The translations under genes and the position numbers were made by a program. The notes under the pieces are model-generated. The model was not told the origin of the DNA. It was given only the letters and a program-made list of their open reading frames with translations, and searched no databases. This document shows, one piece after another, positions 1 through 10,919 of a stretch of 64,000 nucleotides of DNA. The stretch comes from Elgaria multicarinata webbii (taxonomy: Eukaryota > Chordata > Lepidosauria > Squamata > Anguidae): positions 48,196,726 through 48,260,725 of the forward strand of contig NC_086178.1 of assembly GCF_023053635.1 (NCBI RefSeq), in the 5' to 3' direction. The stretch's first letter is position 1; the number at the start of each line of letters is the position of its first letter.

Positions 1-858
1 CAAAAAACAAACAAATGGAAAAGCATGCCTTTATGCAATTGATTAAATGGCATTAAATTAACCAGTATCCCAAAGGAATTAATGCAGTGCTAATATACAC
101 AAAAGATTTAACCAATTATTAGAAAGTTCTGATATATCCATACCACTTCCAAAACAGGTAACTTGTTGGTATCATGCATTACTTTCTGAAGTCTAAAACA
201 AAATGCTATCATGGTGACAACACTCATCAGTTTGCCCACAATAGAATCCATTGCCTTTACCTACTTTAATACAAGTGTCTATTTAGCCAGAAACACTTCT
301 AGATTTAAACAAGAGGTATATTCGTAACAATCATTAGATTCTTAGCTCGAAGCAGCAATGTTAAAGAAGCATTCACATTTTAAGTCCACTAATATTACAC
401 CAAAGATAATGGGTAGTCATTTATTGCAGCCAAAATAGGAATGTGTGAACTACAGTCATTTCAGAATCTAGAATTCTTCCAACTTTAAATTTCAGAAATC
501 TTTCTATTAGTCCATTTAAAAAAAACTTCTAATAATGCACACACGAATAGAGGTTGTGAAGCTCAAGAAAAAAGGCTGCATTGAGTGTGAAAGTAGCAGA
601 ATATATTTCAGATGCTAATTTTCAAAATGTTAAAGCAGGCTTCCCCAACCTAGTGCGTTCCAGCTGTGTTGAACTGTAAATCCCAAAATTCCCAGCTTCT
701 CTAAATCGTAAGCAACATTGAAAGGACATCTGATTATTTACGTATTAGTTCCCAAGTGTCCTCTTCCCATTTTAAGGTTTGAAGCACCATTTAAGAAAAT
801 AACTTGTGTTCATCCAGTTCAAGAAACTACTTAAAAGTCTCACTTTTATCAAACTTAC
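1..858. other. RNF168 intron, AT-rich, little recognisable
   Basis: This is intronic sequence on the 3' side of exon 3. The only structure seen is a half-copy of a squamate palindromic element at about 637-700, with the usual CTTCCCCAACC start and a TCCCAAAATTCCCAGC block. Confidence 0.6.
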
Positions 859-1035
859 CAGATTGAAACTCAGTTCTCGTGCCAACATTTCATCTAGTAA
901 TAACTGTTCTTCCATCTTTTTTTTGTGCTCTTCTGCTAACCTCTGCTGCTCTTCCTCTTCTGCTAACATCTTCTGAATATACTCTTCACTTGCTTTGCTC
1001 TCTTCTTGTTCATGAGCACGTCGTTCTGCTTCCAC
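859..1035 (-). CDS. RNF168: RNF168 coding exon 3 (ubiquitin-binding helices)
   Basis: This exon encodes 59 residues of a glutamate- and lysine-rich helix matching the region of RNF168 that holds the UMI and MIU1 ubiquitin-binding motifs (AERRAHEQEESKASEEY, then a segment ending LARELS). In the family these helices bind K63-linked ubiquitin placed by RNF8, which brings the ligase to damaged chromatin. The exon starts with a GTG valine codon straight after an AG acceptor (so the Met of a naive ORF is not real) and ends at a CTG|GTAAGT donor. Both borders are in phase 0 and fit exon 2. The remaining exons, with MIU2 and the long C-terminal part, must lie left of position 1; I saw no further RNF168 coding sequence in 1-858. 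Confidence 0.93.
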
Positions 1036-1048
1036 CTAAATCAAATTT

Positions 1049-1590
1049 ATTTTATTTATTTATTGCATTTCTATACCGCGCAATAGCCGAAGCTCTCTGG
1101 GCGGTTTACAAAATTAAGACAATTCAAAACAAAACAACAACATAAAACCATAATATAAAATACAATATAAAAGCACAACCAAGATAAAAACAGCAGCAAT
1201 GGAAAAACACAAATTTAAAACAGCAAAGTTAAAATTAATTTATAGACTGTTAAAATACTGGGAGAATAAAAAAGTCTTCACCTGGCATCTAAAAGAATAT
1301 AATGTAGGTGCCAAGTGAGCCTCCTTAGGGAGCTCATTCCACACCCGGGGTATCACAGCAGAGAAAGCCCTCCTCCTGGTAGCCACCTGCCTTACTTCCT
1401 TTGGCAGGGGCTCACGGAGAAGGACCCCTGAGAATGACCTTAGGGTCTGTGCAGGTACATATGGGAGGAGGCGTTCCTTCAGATAGCCTGGCCCCAAGCC
1501 GTTTAGGGCTTTAAATATTAATACCAACACTTTGAATCAGGCCCAGACCTGGACTGGCAGCCAATGAAGCTGGAAAAGGACTGGCGTGAT
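1049..1590 (-). mobile_element. L2-type LINE 3' end (5'-truncated)
   Basis: The tail TATTTATTTATTGCATTTC with CCGAAGCTCTCTGGGCGG marks the 3' UTR of an abundant squamate L2-type LINE in reverse orientation. A frame at 1240-1530 encodes the C-terminal end of its ORF2 (FKALNGLGPGYLKERLLPY, later VWNELPKEAHLAPT). It lies in the RNF168 intron between exons 2 and 3. Confidence 0.85.
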
Positions 1591-1799
1591 GTGGTTTACA
1601 TCTTTTATTTTTAACCTGTTCTTACCACTTTACAGGCTGAATATCTCAATTCTTTACAGTAAATTATGTGTTTCCTGGAAAGGAGTCTGCACATTTTGGC
1701 TTGGCTTAGTAGCCAGTCATTTGGAAGCAGCCAGTAACCCTTGCCTTCCCTGGACCCAAGTATGGCTGTAGGTTTTTGTGGTCAGCTTTCTAGATTTAC

Positions 1800-1876
1800 C
1801 TTAGTTATCTCAGCTTCGTACTCCTTTCTTAATTCTCCAGGCTTACTTAAACAGTGTAGTGGCTGAAGTTTGCATA
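1800..1876 (-). CDS. RNF168: RNF168 coding exon 2 (short linker exon)
   Basis: A 77-base exon too short for a simple ORF search. It reads QPLHCLSKPGELRKEY followed by EAEITK, which matches the human RNF168 linker between the RING domain and the UMI helix (recalled human text LLSKPGELRREYEEEISK). It begins after a CTCCATAG acceptor and ends at AAG|GTAAAT. The first two bases complete a codon begun by the last base of exon 1, and the exon ends in phase 0, exactly as exon 3 needs. The homology plus the phase agreement make this a confident call. Confidence 0.9.
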
Positions 1877-3189
1877 CTATGGAGAAAAAGAGATGGGAAA
1901 AATAATTATTATGAAGTAATTATTTTGAGACTGCAGTTTTGCTATGAAAAGACATCAAGATGTAATTTGACTGAAGTAATATATGGCAGAATGCACTTGC
2001 CACATCATGATGCAATTCATTACTTCACTAATAGTTTCCTACTTCCCCATTACTGAGGGATTAAAATAAACTCCAATATAGTCGAAAAAAGGAGGAATTA
2101 AAATGCAATTCTTTGTTTCACCCTTTGACAGGATTCTTACTTTTAATTTGACACTTGAAGTTACGGACAAATTCTTGGGACAGGACCCCAAAACTACGCA
2201 ACTAATTCTGTAAAACCAAAAGGGCTTTATCTGCTATTAAAATAAATTTTAAAAAAGAATTTGTGATAAGGCATGAGTATCAACTATTCAAAGTTTTTAA
2301 AAAATTCTACTGGGCTAGTGCAAGCCCCTTATATAAACTTAAGTCCTGACCCTGGGGTCTTCTAACCTCTTCGGCAAAGAACAAGCAGTTAGACTATTCC
2401 AACTCTTTGGCTTAAATTCAACACTGCACTAGCACAAGTCTACTAGCACAACAGGACTTTCTTCCTCTCCCCTCCGCACTGCAGCTTTCTGAAAATTTTG
2501 AGAAAGCCCTGGAGCAGATTTTGAGGGTGCATGTGGGAGGGGTAATCACTCCTCTCCTGGTTCTGCTGTTGGAACTGCTTCCATCAACAGAAGGCCACAA
2601 TTAGATTCAACTGTTAGGGTGCTTGAACTGGCAGATTCCTTTATAAACAAAAGGATAAAGTTCCTTTTCTCATTCTAAAGACACACGGATACTAGCTCAT
2701 ACAATGTACAAATTTTAAATTATTGCATCCTGTTTTTTCAGGAAAGGACACAGATTTTGGGGGGAAATGACAGGAGGAAAAACAAATACACAGCCGAACA
2801 TCTATCCAGGAAAAACAAAAACTTAGAGTTCACTTTCAGCAGTGGTTACCAATACATATGTTATTCCATTACTGCAGCTTTGCAAATAATTTAACAAATT
2901 TTATACCAACAAATATTTTACTAACTTGCCTTTATGATTTGTAGCACACCAACTGGTAAAACAAAACAAAAACAAAACCACAAAAAATCTCCCAAAACCA
3001 GTTCCCTTTAAATTTAAAAATCTATCCCTTTCTAATCACCTGGAAGAAATTCTTACTTATTACAGACCACCTGATGGGTAACTGGAGAGAAGTTGATTTT
3101 ACTGCATTTCCCAGAATGTTATACAAATCCTCTAAACATCAATGGCATACCTATAAGTGCCAAACCAAAACAGATGTAATTTTACTTAC

Positions 3190-3493
3190 TCTCTTCTTCT
3201 TCTAGGTCATGCCCATTAATTCTGCGTTGGCATTCTGTTGGGAAATATTTTTGAATCTTGTCCCATAATTCCAAATTAACAAGAGTGTTCTTGCGGGCAT
3301 TATATCGGGCCCAAGAAGAGACTCGACGACGACAGAAAGGACAGCATAGGCTGGCCTTTTCCACTGTAAGCTGGAAACAGGATTTACAGAGGGTGTGATG
3401 GCATGGTAATGTGACCGGTTCCAGAAAAATGTCCATGCAAATATTACAACTACAGTCAGTCAAGGAAAGTGGAGCCTCTGATTCTTTTGACAT
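3190..3493 (-). CDS. RNF168: RNF168 coding exon 1: E3 ubiquitin ligase, RING domain
   Basis: This exon encodes the N-terminus of RNF168, a nuclear RING E3 ligase that ubiquitinates H2A at K13/K15 after RNF8 acts, so that 53BP1 and BRCA1 complexes can load at double-strand breaks. The full C3HC4 zinc-ligand set is present: C16, C19, C31, H33, C36, C39, C51, C54. Around it lie EPVTLPCHHTLCKSC and CCPFCRRRVSSW, near-identical to human as I recall it. The start is ATG at 3493. The exon ends in phase 1 at AGA|GTAAGT and leaves 101 complete codons. With exons 2 and 3 the window holds about 186 residues of a protein that is roughly 570 long in human. A possible acceptor for the ATG exon sits near 3530, but its pyrimidine tract is weak. 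Confidence 0.96.
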
Positions 3494-3639
3494 ATTCAGT
3501 CCACGAAGGGAAGGTGGCTAGCGCATCATCTGCAACCATGACACATCGTCTGTTTAGAATCATCAAAAATGCAATATAAAAGACATTATTCCTAGATCAG
3601 CTCTTTGGCTCTCTTTGCATAACTACTGTTAAGATAAAC

Positions 3640-4085
3640 CAGTTAAAATACAATATAGTACAGCTCAAATATATAACACCAGCAGCAAGTACAATAAACC
3701 CTTTTCAATTAAAAGCCAGAGAAAACAGGTATATTTTAAAAGCCTTCTTAAAAGTACCAGCACAGGGATCCAGCTGTATATAACAGAAGGGAATTCCACG
3801 ACCATCACAGAGAAGGCCCTCTTCTCTAGTTGCCACCAACCTTACTGATCTTAGTAGCTGGCCAGTGAATAGGGCCTCCAAAGATATTTAAATATGGTCA
3901 GGTTCATACAAGGGTAGGTGTATGCCCCCAACATTTTAAAGTTTTAAAAGTCAACATCAGCAATTTAAGTTGGGCCTGAAAATGCACTGGCAAACAGTGT
4001 AGGCGAGACAGAATCGATGTAATATGATCTGTCTACTGAGTGCATTCTGTACCAGCTGAAGTTTGTGTCTTCAAAAACACATTCT
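3640..4085 (-). mobile_element. Old L2/CR1-clade LINE fragment
   Basis: Decayed reverse-orientation text typical of the ORF2 end and 3' UTR of L2-like LINEs, such as GAATTCCACGACCATCACAGAGAAGGCCCTC and the later GCACTGGCAAACAGTG. No open frame is left. It lies in the RNF168 5' UTR intron. Confidence 0.6.
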
Positions 4086-4865
4086 TCATTGAGGAAGAGT
4101 CTGTTTATGCCAAAAAAAGACTAACATAAAACTGGAGGAACCTAGTATAATAATAGCTTGTTACCTTGATTACACTACCCTGATAAATAGGATGAAACCA
4201 AGCTTAAAAATTATAAGGAGTACTATCAGGTCCCATATATAACTGATTGGAAGTGGCTGAAGTGGCATGGAATACTGCTTCCCACATAGTTGAAAGGCAC
4301 ACAATGGGCCAGTTCACATGACATGACAGCCCATCATGGGTTATTAAACCCATGGTGATGCTGCAGTACATGCAGGATGTGCGCAGCTGCCATTTTGAGT
4401 AGGGGTTGGAGATGCTATTTTGCATATCCAACCCCCTGAGCTGGGGATGGATATGCAAAGTGGCATCTATAGACAGCATAGATTAAATAACCCACAAAGA
4501 GAGAAACCTGGAACCCCTGCGATATCTATGGAGTTCCTCACAATTATAAATGTTATACAATGTTGCTTAACATTCATATAACTTATAAATCTATTTAAAT
4601 AAAGAAATTTATTTTGAAACCCGTTGGATATTACCTGTTTACTCATAAATTATGTATTTAAAAGAGGGAGGTTAGTTTAGTTACAAAAACGTTTAGCAAA
4701 ACAACAGATACAGCATACTGAAAATGCCAGCTGAAAATAGCACTGTTCTGAATAATAAGTGTGAGTGGAGGGAGTAAAAAGGTCATATACAAACTAGCGA
4801 AACTTACGATATCGGAGTCAAACCAGGAAGCATCATATCCCGTTTATCTATAACCTGAAACTCAC

Positions 4866-5560
4866 CTGCATTCGATCGTACCGAATTTGTTTCTAGAATT
4901 TAATTTGATTGTTTGTTTATCCTCAAGAGTATTTGTGTGTGCAAGCGCGGGCTCAACCAGAAGTTTAGAGGAGCGGCCTTCCCAATTCCCCTCCACGAAT
5001 AAGTCAATAAACACGGGGGAGGGGCCGGGGTGTGTGTGTGTTTGAGTCTGACTGTTATCGCTGTTGGTTCTTCTTCTTCTTACATGCTCCTCCGAGTGAA
5101 AAACCTGCGAAAGCTCCTCGGCCTTCCCTGTCAGGAACAAAGGCCAAGAAGCTTCTCGACTTTCTACCCTCACAGGGCAAAGAAGGCGGCGGGCCACACA
5201 CCATGCAAATATCCGATTCAGGAGCCGGACTCGACGAAGGGAAAAGGCGCAGCCCGGTTCAACTCCATGGGACGAATAAAACCAGAGGTCTGTCACGGGG
5301 CGCCCTTTACTTATGGCCCTCGCTCGAAAGTTGTTGCCGGCCGTCTAATGGAACTCTCTCTCTCCCCACCCCCGCGAAAAAAAACGCGCAAAGAACCCAA
5401 CGGCTTCTTTTCGACCCCCCAGTGGGCCTTGTGACCTGCCCCCTCCACAAGCGCGCGAGAACACGCTACAGCCAATCCTAGAGCCGGGTAACAGGAAGCC
5501 CCGCCTTTGAGGTCCCGCTCGCGCTTTAAAGAGTTCTGCCATAGGGTGGAAGTATTCAAT
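4866..5560 (-). promoter_or_regulatory. RNF168 CpG-rich promoter and inferred non-coding first exon
   Basis: CpG density rises sharply across about 4.9-5.6 kb against AT-rich flanks. On the minus strand a strong donor, GCAG|GTGAGT, ends a possible non-coding exon at 4866, the expected geometry for the 5' UTR of RNF168 whose ATG lies 1.4 kb downstream. A CCAAT box (on the plus strand, near 5472) and several GC-rich blocks lie within. The long reading frames on both strands here are by-products of high GC content. The transcription start is not resolved. Confidence 0.6.
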
Positions 5561-5671
5561 AACCCGGAGTGCATAGTGCGACTTCCGCAACCTCGTGGTC
5601 TCAGGCGGCTGGAGGATGCAGGGAGTTGTAGTCGAAGATACCTGGAGGACACCAGACTGGGGGGAAAAACT

Positions 5672-5674
<3 letters not shown>

Positions 5675-5739
<65 letters not shown>

Positions 5740-5880
5740 TTATTTATTTATATAGCACCATCAATGTACATGGTGCTGTACAGAGTAAAACAGTCAATAG
5801 CAAGACCCTGCCGCATAGGCTTACATTCTAATAAAATCATAATAAAACAATGAGGGGAAGAGAATGCAAACAGGCATCGT
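5675..5880 (-). mobile_element. 3'-end-only LINE copy with a long ATT microsatellite tail
   Basis: About 22 ATT/TTA repeats (5675-5740) followed by TATATAGCACCATCAATGTA and a conserved 3' UTR. The same 3' UTR ends the longer LINE at 11849-13230, so this is a severely 5'-truncated copy of that family with an expanded A-rich tail. The leucine- or tyrosine-run frames over it are not genes. Confidence 0.8.
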
Positions 5881-6024
5881 TCCCTTTCATGGGACTTCCA
5901 AATCACGTGAGGTACTTTCCAAATCACGTGCATAGTGATACAGAAAGAGAGACTTGTTGCAGATCGTATTATTTATAACACTATATACATTGACTGCTGT
6001 GGTGGAACAGTGTTGTATTTTATT

Positions 6025-6090
6025 ATGTATTTATTGCATTTCTATACCACCCCCTATAGCTGAAGTTCTCTGGGTAGTTTACATAAGATT
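6025..6090 (-). mobile_element. Short L2-type LINE tail
   Basis: ATGTATTTATTGCATTTCTA plus a diverged CCGAAGCTCTCTGGG block. Only the 3'-terminal ~60 bases remain. Confidence 0.6.
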
Positions 6091-6439
6091 ACATATATGT
6101 TTTGTAATATTGTTGTGATTGTGTTTACTGTTGGAAAGACAGTTCCAAATAGTAATGTTACAACAAAACTGATTCCGTTCAGACTTTCTTTATTTCCACA
6201 TTTGTGAACTTTTTTTTGGGGGGGGGGGGGAGAATGGGACACCTAATTTTCTATTTGCTTTATTATTTCGAATGTGCCTAAAATTTAGTAACACATTAAA
6301 TTCCAGAATTAATGTTGTTTTTTTATAAAGCAAAGGGGAAATTTGGCAAAATTGAAACAGTTTATATTAGCCAGAAAATCTTGTTTGTGGGTCTGGACAT
6401 GCCAGTCCATTGAAATACCTTCATGTTGTCATAAATATT

Positions 6440-6573
6440 TTGTACTGCAATCCTGAGAAAGTGCAATTGGTGCTTGTTTTCCCCACAGCTTTAGAACTCT
6501 GGCCTGATTTAAAATGTGACAGCAGGAGAGCAGTAAGAATTCACATGCAACATGCCAGGGAACCCTAGCCATG
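6440..6573. repeat. Inverted copy of SMCO1 3'-flanking sequence (arm A)
   Basis: These 134 bases are the reverse complement, at roughly 90% identity by eye, of 8942-9069, which lies just downstream of the SMCO1 stop codon. Similarity ends abruptly on both sides. See arm B. Confidence 0.85.
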
Positions 6574-6715
6574 CTTATACTAGTGACAGCCCAGTTAAAA
6601 CAAGACAGCAAAAACATGTTACTTTTCTTCATCCATTGTCACATTAAAATCAAGCCCAAATGGGTATATATTTTAGAAGACATGACCTTGTAAACAGAAG
6701 CATGTCATTTATTCA

Positions 6716-6786
6716 TACCTTCCTCTAAGTCCCGTTGAACTCTATAGTACTGACTTCTGAGTAGATGCACATAGGATTGTGTTGTA
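6716..6786. repeat. Palindromic ACAATCCTATGCA element, class 1
   Basis: Imperfect palindrome with TAAGTCCCGTTGAACTC in the stem and ATAGGATTGTG at the end. Sister copies lie at 16594, 30768, 32992 and 33424. Confidence 0.65.
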
Positions 6787-6899
6787 AGTTACCTTTCCAC
6801 TCAGAAAGTGCTCAGGATAAAGCATAACAGGGTTAAAAATAAATTTTGACTACAAATAAAAATTAAATACACTACCACCCAGTATACTTCAGCAATGAT

Positions 6900-7595
6900 A
6901 AAACAATCCCAGCACCCACAAATGACTTAAGGAATAAGAAGTGTTTTCTTCCATTGGAAAGAACTATAGCATAAGGACTCCAACTAGATTTCAGGGAAGG
7001 GCATTCCATAGTGTGAGTGCCACAACCAAGCACCTATCCCAAAATCTTAGCACAATAAAAAGGGATATATGGAGCAAGTCCTCCTCAGATTATTTTAGTG
7101 AGCAAGGAGAAACATATGGGAACAGGCATTCCCTCAGAACCCAGGCTAAAAGGTGAGAATCAAAAGGATAGCTTTATCGGCTGGACACCTGGTCCATAAA
7201 GTGGAATGTTGCTGTGTAGTTATCTGAACATGGGAGCCTGTCTCAGAGATTAACCTAGCCTTTGATATATACAGGGCCACCCTGAAAGTCAGCTCCAAAA
7301 CATTTATTTATATAAATATCGTCTTTTTGCCCTCAAAAGGGTCCCCAAGGAGTTTACAACCATAAATATATGTTAATTCAATGAAAACTGAATGCAAAAA
7401 AACCCTCTTACAAACAATTAGTTAAAAAGCAGCATCAAGAACAGGGACGATGAACCTCTTTCAGAGAAACTCGGGGCCTACATTCCCATAGTGGGCAGGG
7501 CCAAAGCCAAACGGGAGTGGGGTCAAAATACCAGCATATTTTGGCTTAAAGCTCTTGCTGCCAGTAACTAAGCCTTAGGAGAGGCCTTTCAACCT
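6900..7595 (-). mobile_element. Old L2-like LINE fragments, ORF2 C-terminus and 3' UTR
   Basis: Two decayed reverse-oriented pieces. The one at about 6905-7240 carries the GAAGGGCATTCCATAGTG signature of the LINE C-terminal region. The one at 7302-7450 starts with CATTTATTTATATAAATATC and reads like a separate 3' UTR. Confidence 0.5.
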
Positions 7596-7599
7596 TTAG

Positions 7600-8010
7600 A
7601 ATGGGAGGGGGGAACACATAAAAGCCAAGAAACCACCAAACAATCTAAAGGTTGGGAGAAAGAGGGTGTGGCTATCTGGCAAGCTCAGATCAGTCCCATC
7701 TGTCCTGCAAATGCCAAACCCAGAGTGGTCTCTGCAATGTGTAGAACCTGAAACAGGCCTATGGTTGTCATGGAAGCCATTAAATATTGAGCTGCAACTG
7801 ATGAGCAGGGGGCATGGCATGGATGTTGAAATCCCCCAACACATTCAGTCTGAGGGAATCCATCACCACCTCCCCCACAAGACCACCTCAGCCAGTTCAG
7901 GTAGGGAGATGCTTGGGCTGAAAGGTAAGTGACACACCCACGTAATTTCAATCCTCTGTCAGCTGCCAGCAGGAATGCACACGCAAAACTTGGAGATGGC
8001 TGTGTAATAG
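7600..8010 (-). mobile_element. L2-type LINE endonuclease fragment
   Basis: On the minus strand an interrupted frame contains DSLRLNVLGDFNIHAMPPAH, with the GDFNIHA core of an AP-endonuclease domain of the L2/CR1/Jockey group. Several stops follow, so it is dead. It is one of the few internal (non-3') LINE pieces in the window. Confidence 0.65.
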
Positions 8011-8178
8011 ACACACGTGTTTGGGAGCTTGCATCTTCAGACAGCCTTTGATAGAGAAATCTGTGCTATAAGTCTAATCTTTATTTGAAAAATGGCATGT
8101 GTCACATAAGAAGCCTTATCTGTGTTTCAGAAGTGACAGGGAAAAATAAGCTAGCTCAGTGAGCGCTACCCTTTGCAT

Positions 8179-8745
8179 AACGCTTATTTATTTATTTATT
8201 TATTTTATAATTTATTTATTTATTTTATTACATTTATATACCGCCCCCCAGCCGAAGCTCTCTGGGCGGTTTACAACAATTAAAAATAGTAAACATTAAA
8301 AGTACACAAAAATTTTAAAAAACATAAAAACAACAGTATCCATTTAAAACAACAATTCTGGGGTCCATTAAAAACAAACTTAACGTTATTAAATGCTGCT
8401 TAAAATGCCTGGGAGAAGAGAAAGGTCTTGACCTGGCGCCGAAAAGATAACAACGTTGGCGCCAGGCGAGCCTTATCGGGAAGATCATTCCACAGTCGGG
8501 GGGGGGCAACCACTGAGAAGGCCCTCTCCCTTGTTGCCATCTTCCGAGCTTCCCTCGTAGTAGGCACTCGGAGGAGGACCTTAGATGTTGAGCGCAGTGT
8601 ACGGGTAGGTTCATGTCGGGAGAGCCGTTCCATCAGGCATTGTGGTCCCAAGCCATGTAGGGCTTTATAGGTTAAAACCAGCACCTTGAATTGGGCTCGG
8701 AAACATATAGGCAGCCAATGCAAGCGGACCAGAATCGGTGTTCAT
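8179..8745 (-). mobile_element. L2-type LINE 3' end with open C-terminal frame
   Basis: The 3' UTR with ATTTATATACCGCCC and GAAGCTCTCTGGGCGG is followed on the minus strand by a 107-residue frame (8400-8723) ending LSFRRQVKTFLFSQAF. This is the same family as 1049-1590 and 42676-44110, but less decayed. Confidence 0.85.
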
Positions 8746-8941
8746 ATGTTTGTAATATATGGAATAATGTCTGCGGTTTTCATAATCTGCAACAACTATG
8801 TAAGGTAGGCCAGTACTAATTTTTCCAGTTACATACAAGGCCGAAGACCTAGAATCAAGACCTCAAGTCTGGCATTGAGCCACAAAGCAAGGTTTGAATC
8901 AAAGATTTTTCGATTACAAAAAATTGAATTACAACATTGGT

Positions 8942-9069
8942 CATGGCTAGGGTTCCCTGGCATGTTGAATTCTTACTGCTCTCCTGGTGTCACATTTTAA
9001 ATTAGGCCAGAGTTCCAAAGCTGTGGGAAAAACAAACACCAATGGCACTTTCTCAGGATTGCAGTACAA
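8942..9069. repeat. Inverted repeat arm B, beside the SMCO1 stop codon
   Basis: These 128 bases begin 74 bases past the SMCO1 stop and are mirrored at 6440-6573. A SMCO1 transcript running through both arms could fold into a long stem with a loop of about 2.4 kb. Arm A carries a few extra bases within an AATTCACATGCAACATGCC stretch. Confidence 0.85.
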
Positions 9070-9142
9070 GCAGTTGTAAACAATTTGTTTCTGGAAAAAA
9101 TGGAGGTCCATTTGAGAGTGCCTTTGTTCTTTGGAAACGTCT

Positions 9143-9524
9143 TCAAGCTTTGCTGTTTTCTACCACTTGCACAGCACATAGCAGGCTGTGCTGAAGGAGC
9201 TGGTTCTTCACTTTGTTTATAACAGAGCCTATGTCTTTGGTGTAATCTTGCCTTTGGTTGGCAGGATAGTAGCATGCATCAGAGCTATGTGTAATGAAAA
9301 AGGTGCACAGCGCTTTAGCATCTCCTTCTTGCAGTCCCAGCTTCTCCAGCGCTGACTCCCATGCCAACCTAATCCTTTGGCTTTTGCCTTTCCGCTTCAG
9401 GACAGAGGACAGAGTAGGAAGGGCTCTTGCCAGATCTGGTAGCTGTTTTACCACTTGAGAATGTAAGCAATGAATAGTTTCACAGATGTAGCTGTAAATA
9501 AGATTTACTTCCCCAGAAGTGAAT
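9143..9524 (-). CDS. SMCO1: SMCO1 terminal coding exon
   Basis: This exon encodes 126 residues plus stop and completes SMCO1 (single-pass membrane and coiled-coil domains 1), whose function is not established. It begins after a TTTTTTTTGCAG acceptor; its first base completes an arginine codon from the previous exon. VKQLPDLARALPTLSSVLKR, LGLQEGDAKALCTFF and VKNQLLQHSLLCAVQV match the human protein closely as I recall it. The candidate membrane segment, near VNLIYSYICETIHCLH, holds Glu and His residues and is weak, so membrane insertion is doubtful from sequence alone. The frame stops at ENSKA, about 19 residues earlier than human. The total is about 210 aa, against about 214 in human. Confidence 0.93.
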
Positions 9525-10021
9525 CTGCAAAAAAAAGTGGCAATATAATAAACTTCTCAAATAATTAATGTCGACAGGCCCAAGACTTATTCCTATTCAG
9601 GTAAGAGGGGAGCAAACAATGGGGTTCTAACAACACAATTCTACGCCTGTCTACTCTAAAGCTACAATCCTAACCATGCTTACTAAGTTGTATATTCTAT
9701 TAAACCCAGTGGTGCAGCTACTAATTGGACTTATTGGTCTTATGGGACCCTGTTTAGACAGCCATGCATATTACTTCAGCTCTGAAGATCACAACTAACA
9801 TTTCTCTCCCCTTCCCCACCCATTCCATGTTTTACAACTGCCTTGACGTTCCTGATGTATTAGAACAACAACAGTAACAACTGCTTGCCAATCCTGATTA
9901 AAAATAATACTATATGTGCAGTTTTGCATTTTAAATTCACTGAACTCATGGCACCATCATGACTACAGGAATAAAATGGAGATTGCTTCTGCTGCTCTGA
10001 TGCCCTTACTACCTACTGCTG

Positions 10022-10107
10022 ACAGAAGAAAAGTCTCACAACTCCCAGCATTTCCCAGCCAGCCATTCTGGCTGGGGAATGCTGGGAGTTGTAGGACTTC
10101 TTTTCTG
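10022..10107. repeat. Near-perfect palindrome, class 2 (CAACTCCCAGCATT stem)
   Basis: Arms of about 40 bases mirror around 10067: ACAACTCCCAGCATT on the left, AATGCTGGGAGTTGT on the right, with only a few mismatches. It sits in the SMCO1 intron near its donor. Related copies: a half-copy at 10490-10550 and a full one at 59722-59822. Confidence 0.8.
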
Positions 10108-10195
10108 TGATACCATTATCAGATAATCATTATAGCAAAAATAGTATTATTAAAAGATTAGTAGATAGCCTAACAATGAATTTCAGATTTCTCAC

Positions 10196-10446
10196 CTATC
10201 ATCTAGCAGTGATGCCCACACTTCATCTTGGTCCATCTGATGCTCCAGGACTGTCCTCCGAAATTCAAACTTCTCTGATAATTTCCGAATGCTGGTATCT
10301 AGCACAGTGAATTGAGCCTCTATGGTTTGCAGTTTGTTCTCCACTCTGTTAAGTTTTAAAAGCCAGGACAAGTTAGAATCAGGAGTCTCTACTTCTATAG
10401 CATGTATTTCATTATCATTTACCCAATTTGTCTGAAAAGTCCTCAT
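10196..10446 (-). CDS. SMCO1: SMCO1 first coding exon (coiled coil)
   Basis: The exon encodes the N-terminal coiled coil of SMCO1: RVENKLQTIEAQFTVLDTSI and FEFRRTVLEHQMDQDEVW align with human VDHKLQALETQF and QDEMW (recalled). It ends in phase 2 at GATAG|GTGAG, which the next exon completes. The first in-frame ATG is at 10446; the slightly longer frame to 10452 would need a GTG start, so I chose 10446. This gives 34 residues before the conserved block, against about 17 in human, so the true start could be another Met or the N-terminus could be lineage-specific. The gene has the same orientation as RNF168 and WDR53, as in human. Confidence 0.88.
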
Positions 10447-10489
10447 ATCCACAGGTGAATTGTAATTACTTGATAGATTTAAGGCACAG

Positions 10490-10575
10490 TCCTATGCATG
10501 CTTAAACAGAAGAAAGTCCTACAACTCTCAACATTCCCCTGCCAAATCTATCTAAATGTGCCTAGGATTGCATCC
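10490..10575. repeat. Half-copy of class 2 palindrome joined to class 1 ends
   Basis: CAGTCCTATGCATGCTTAAA is followed by GAAAGTCCTACAACTCTCAA and then GTGCCTAGGATTGCAT. It shows that the two palindrome classes share the same terminal block. Confidence 0.6.
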
Positions 10576-10886
10576 TTAATTGGCATATGAGGATGCCTCC
10601 AGATGGGCTCCTAAAGCATCAACACAGAGGGGGGAGTCGTGTTTCCTTACTGTCGCTTCTCCACCCACGCATTTGTCCCTCATTACTTCCTCTTTTGAAA
10701 CAGGAAGTAAAAACACACATGGCTGTTTGATCTCGCTGCAATTTCTGTCTTTAAAAGTAAGTCGAACTTACTGGGGTTGTTGTTTTATGTCATGCAAAGA
10801 AGGCTAGAAGGGGCAGGAGGCAGACGACGTTGTGAGAGGGACCTGCAAAAATCTGTGAGTCCAGAAAGGAGTGTACAATAATAACA

Positions 10887-10919
10887 TGCTTGATTGATTG
10901 ATTGATTGATTGATTGATG
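10887..10919 (+). repeat. Tetranucleotide microsatellite (TTGA)n
   Basis: About eight tandem TTGA/ATTG units, uninterrupted. Confidence 0.95.

Noticed and set aside
4862-5652. Several overlapping 80-150 codon frames on both strands at 4.9-5.6 kb
   Set aside because: The region is a CpG-rich promoter where stops are rare; no frame shows a domain or conserved motif.
5507-5831. Frames with long leucine or tyrosine runs
   Set aside because: They are translations of the ATT microsatellite tail of a LINE.
10022-10107. Candidate microRNA precursor
   Set aside because: The long palindrome has relatives elsewhere in the window with the same stem, so a repeat element is the simpler reading.
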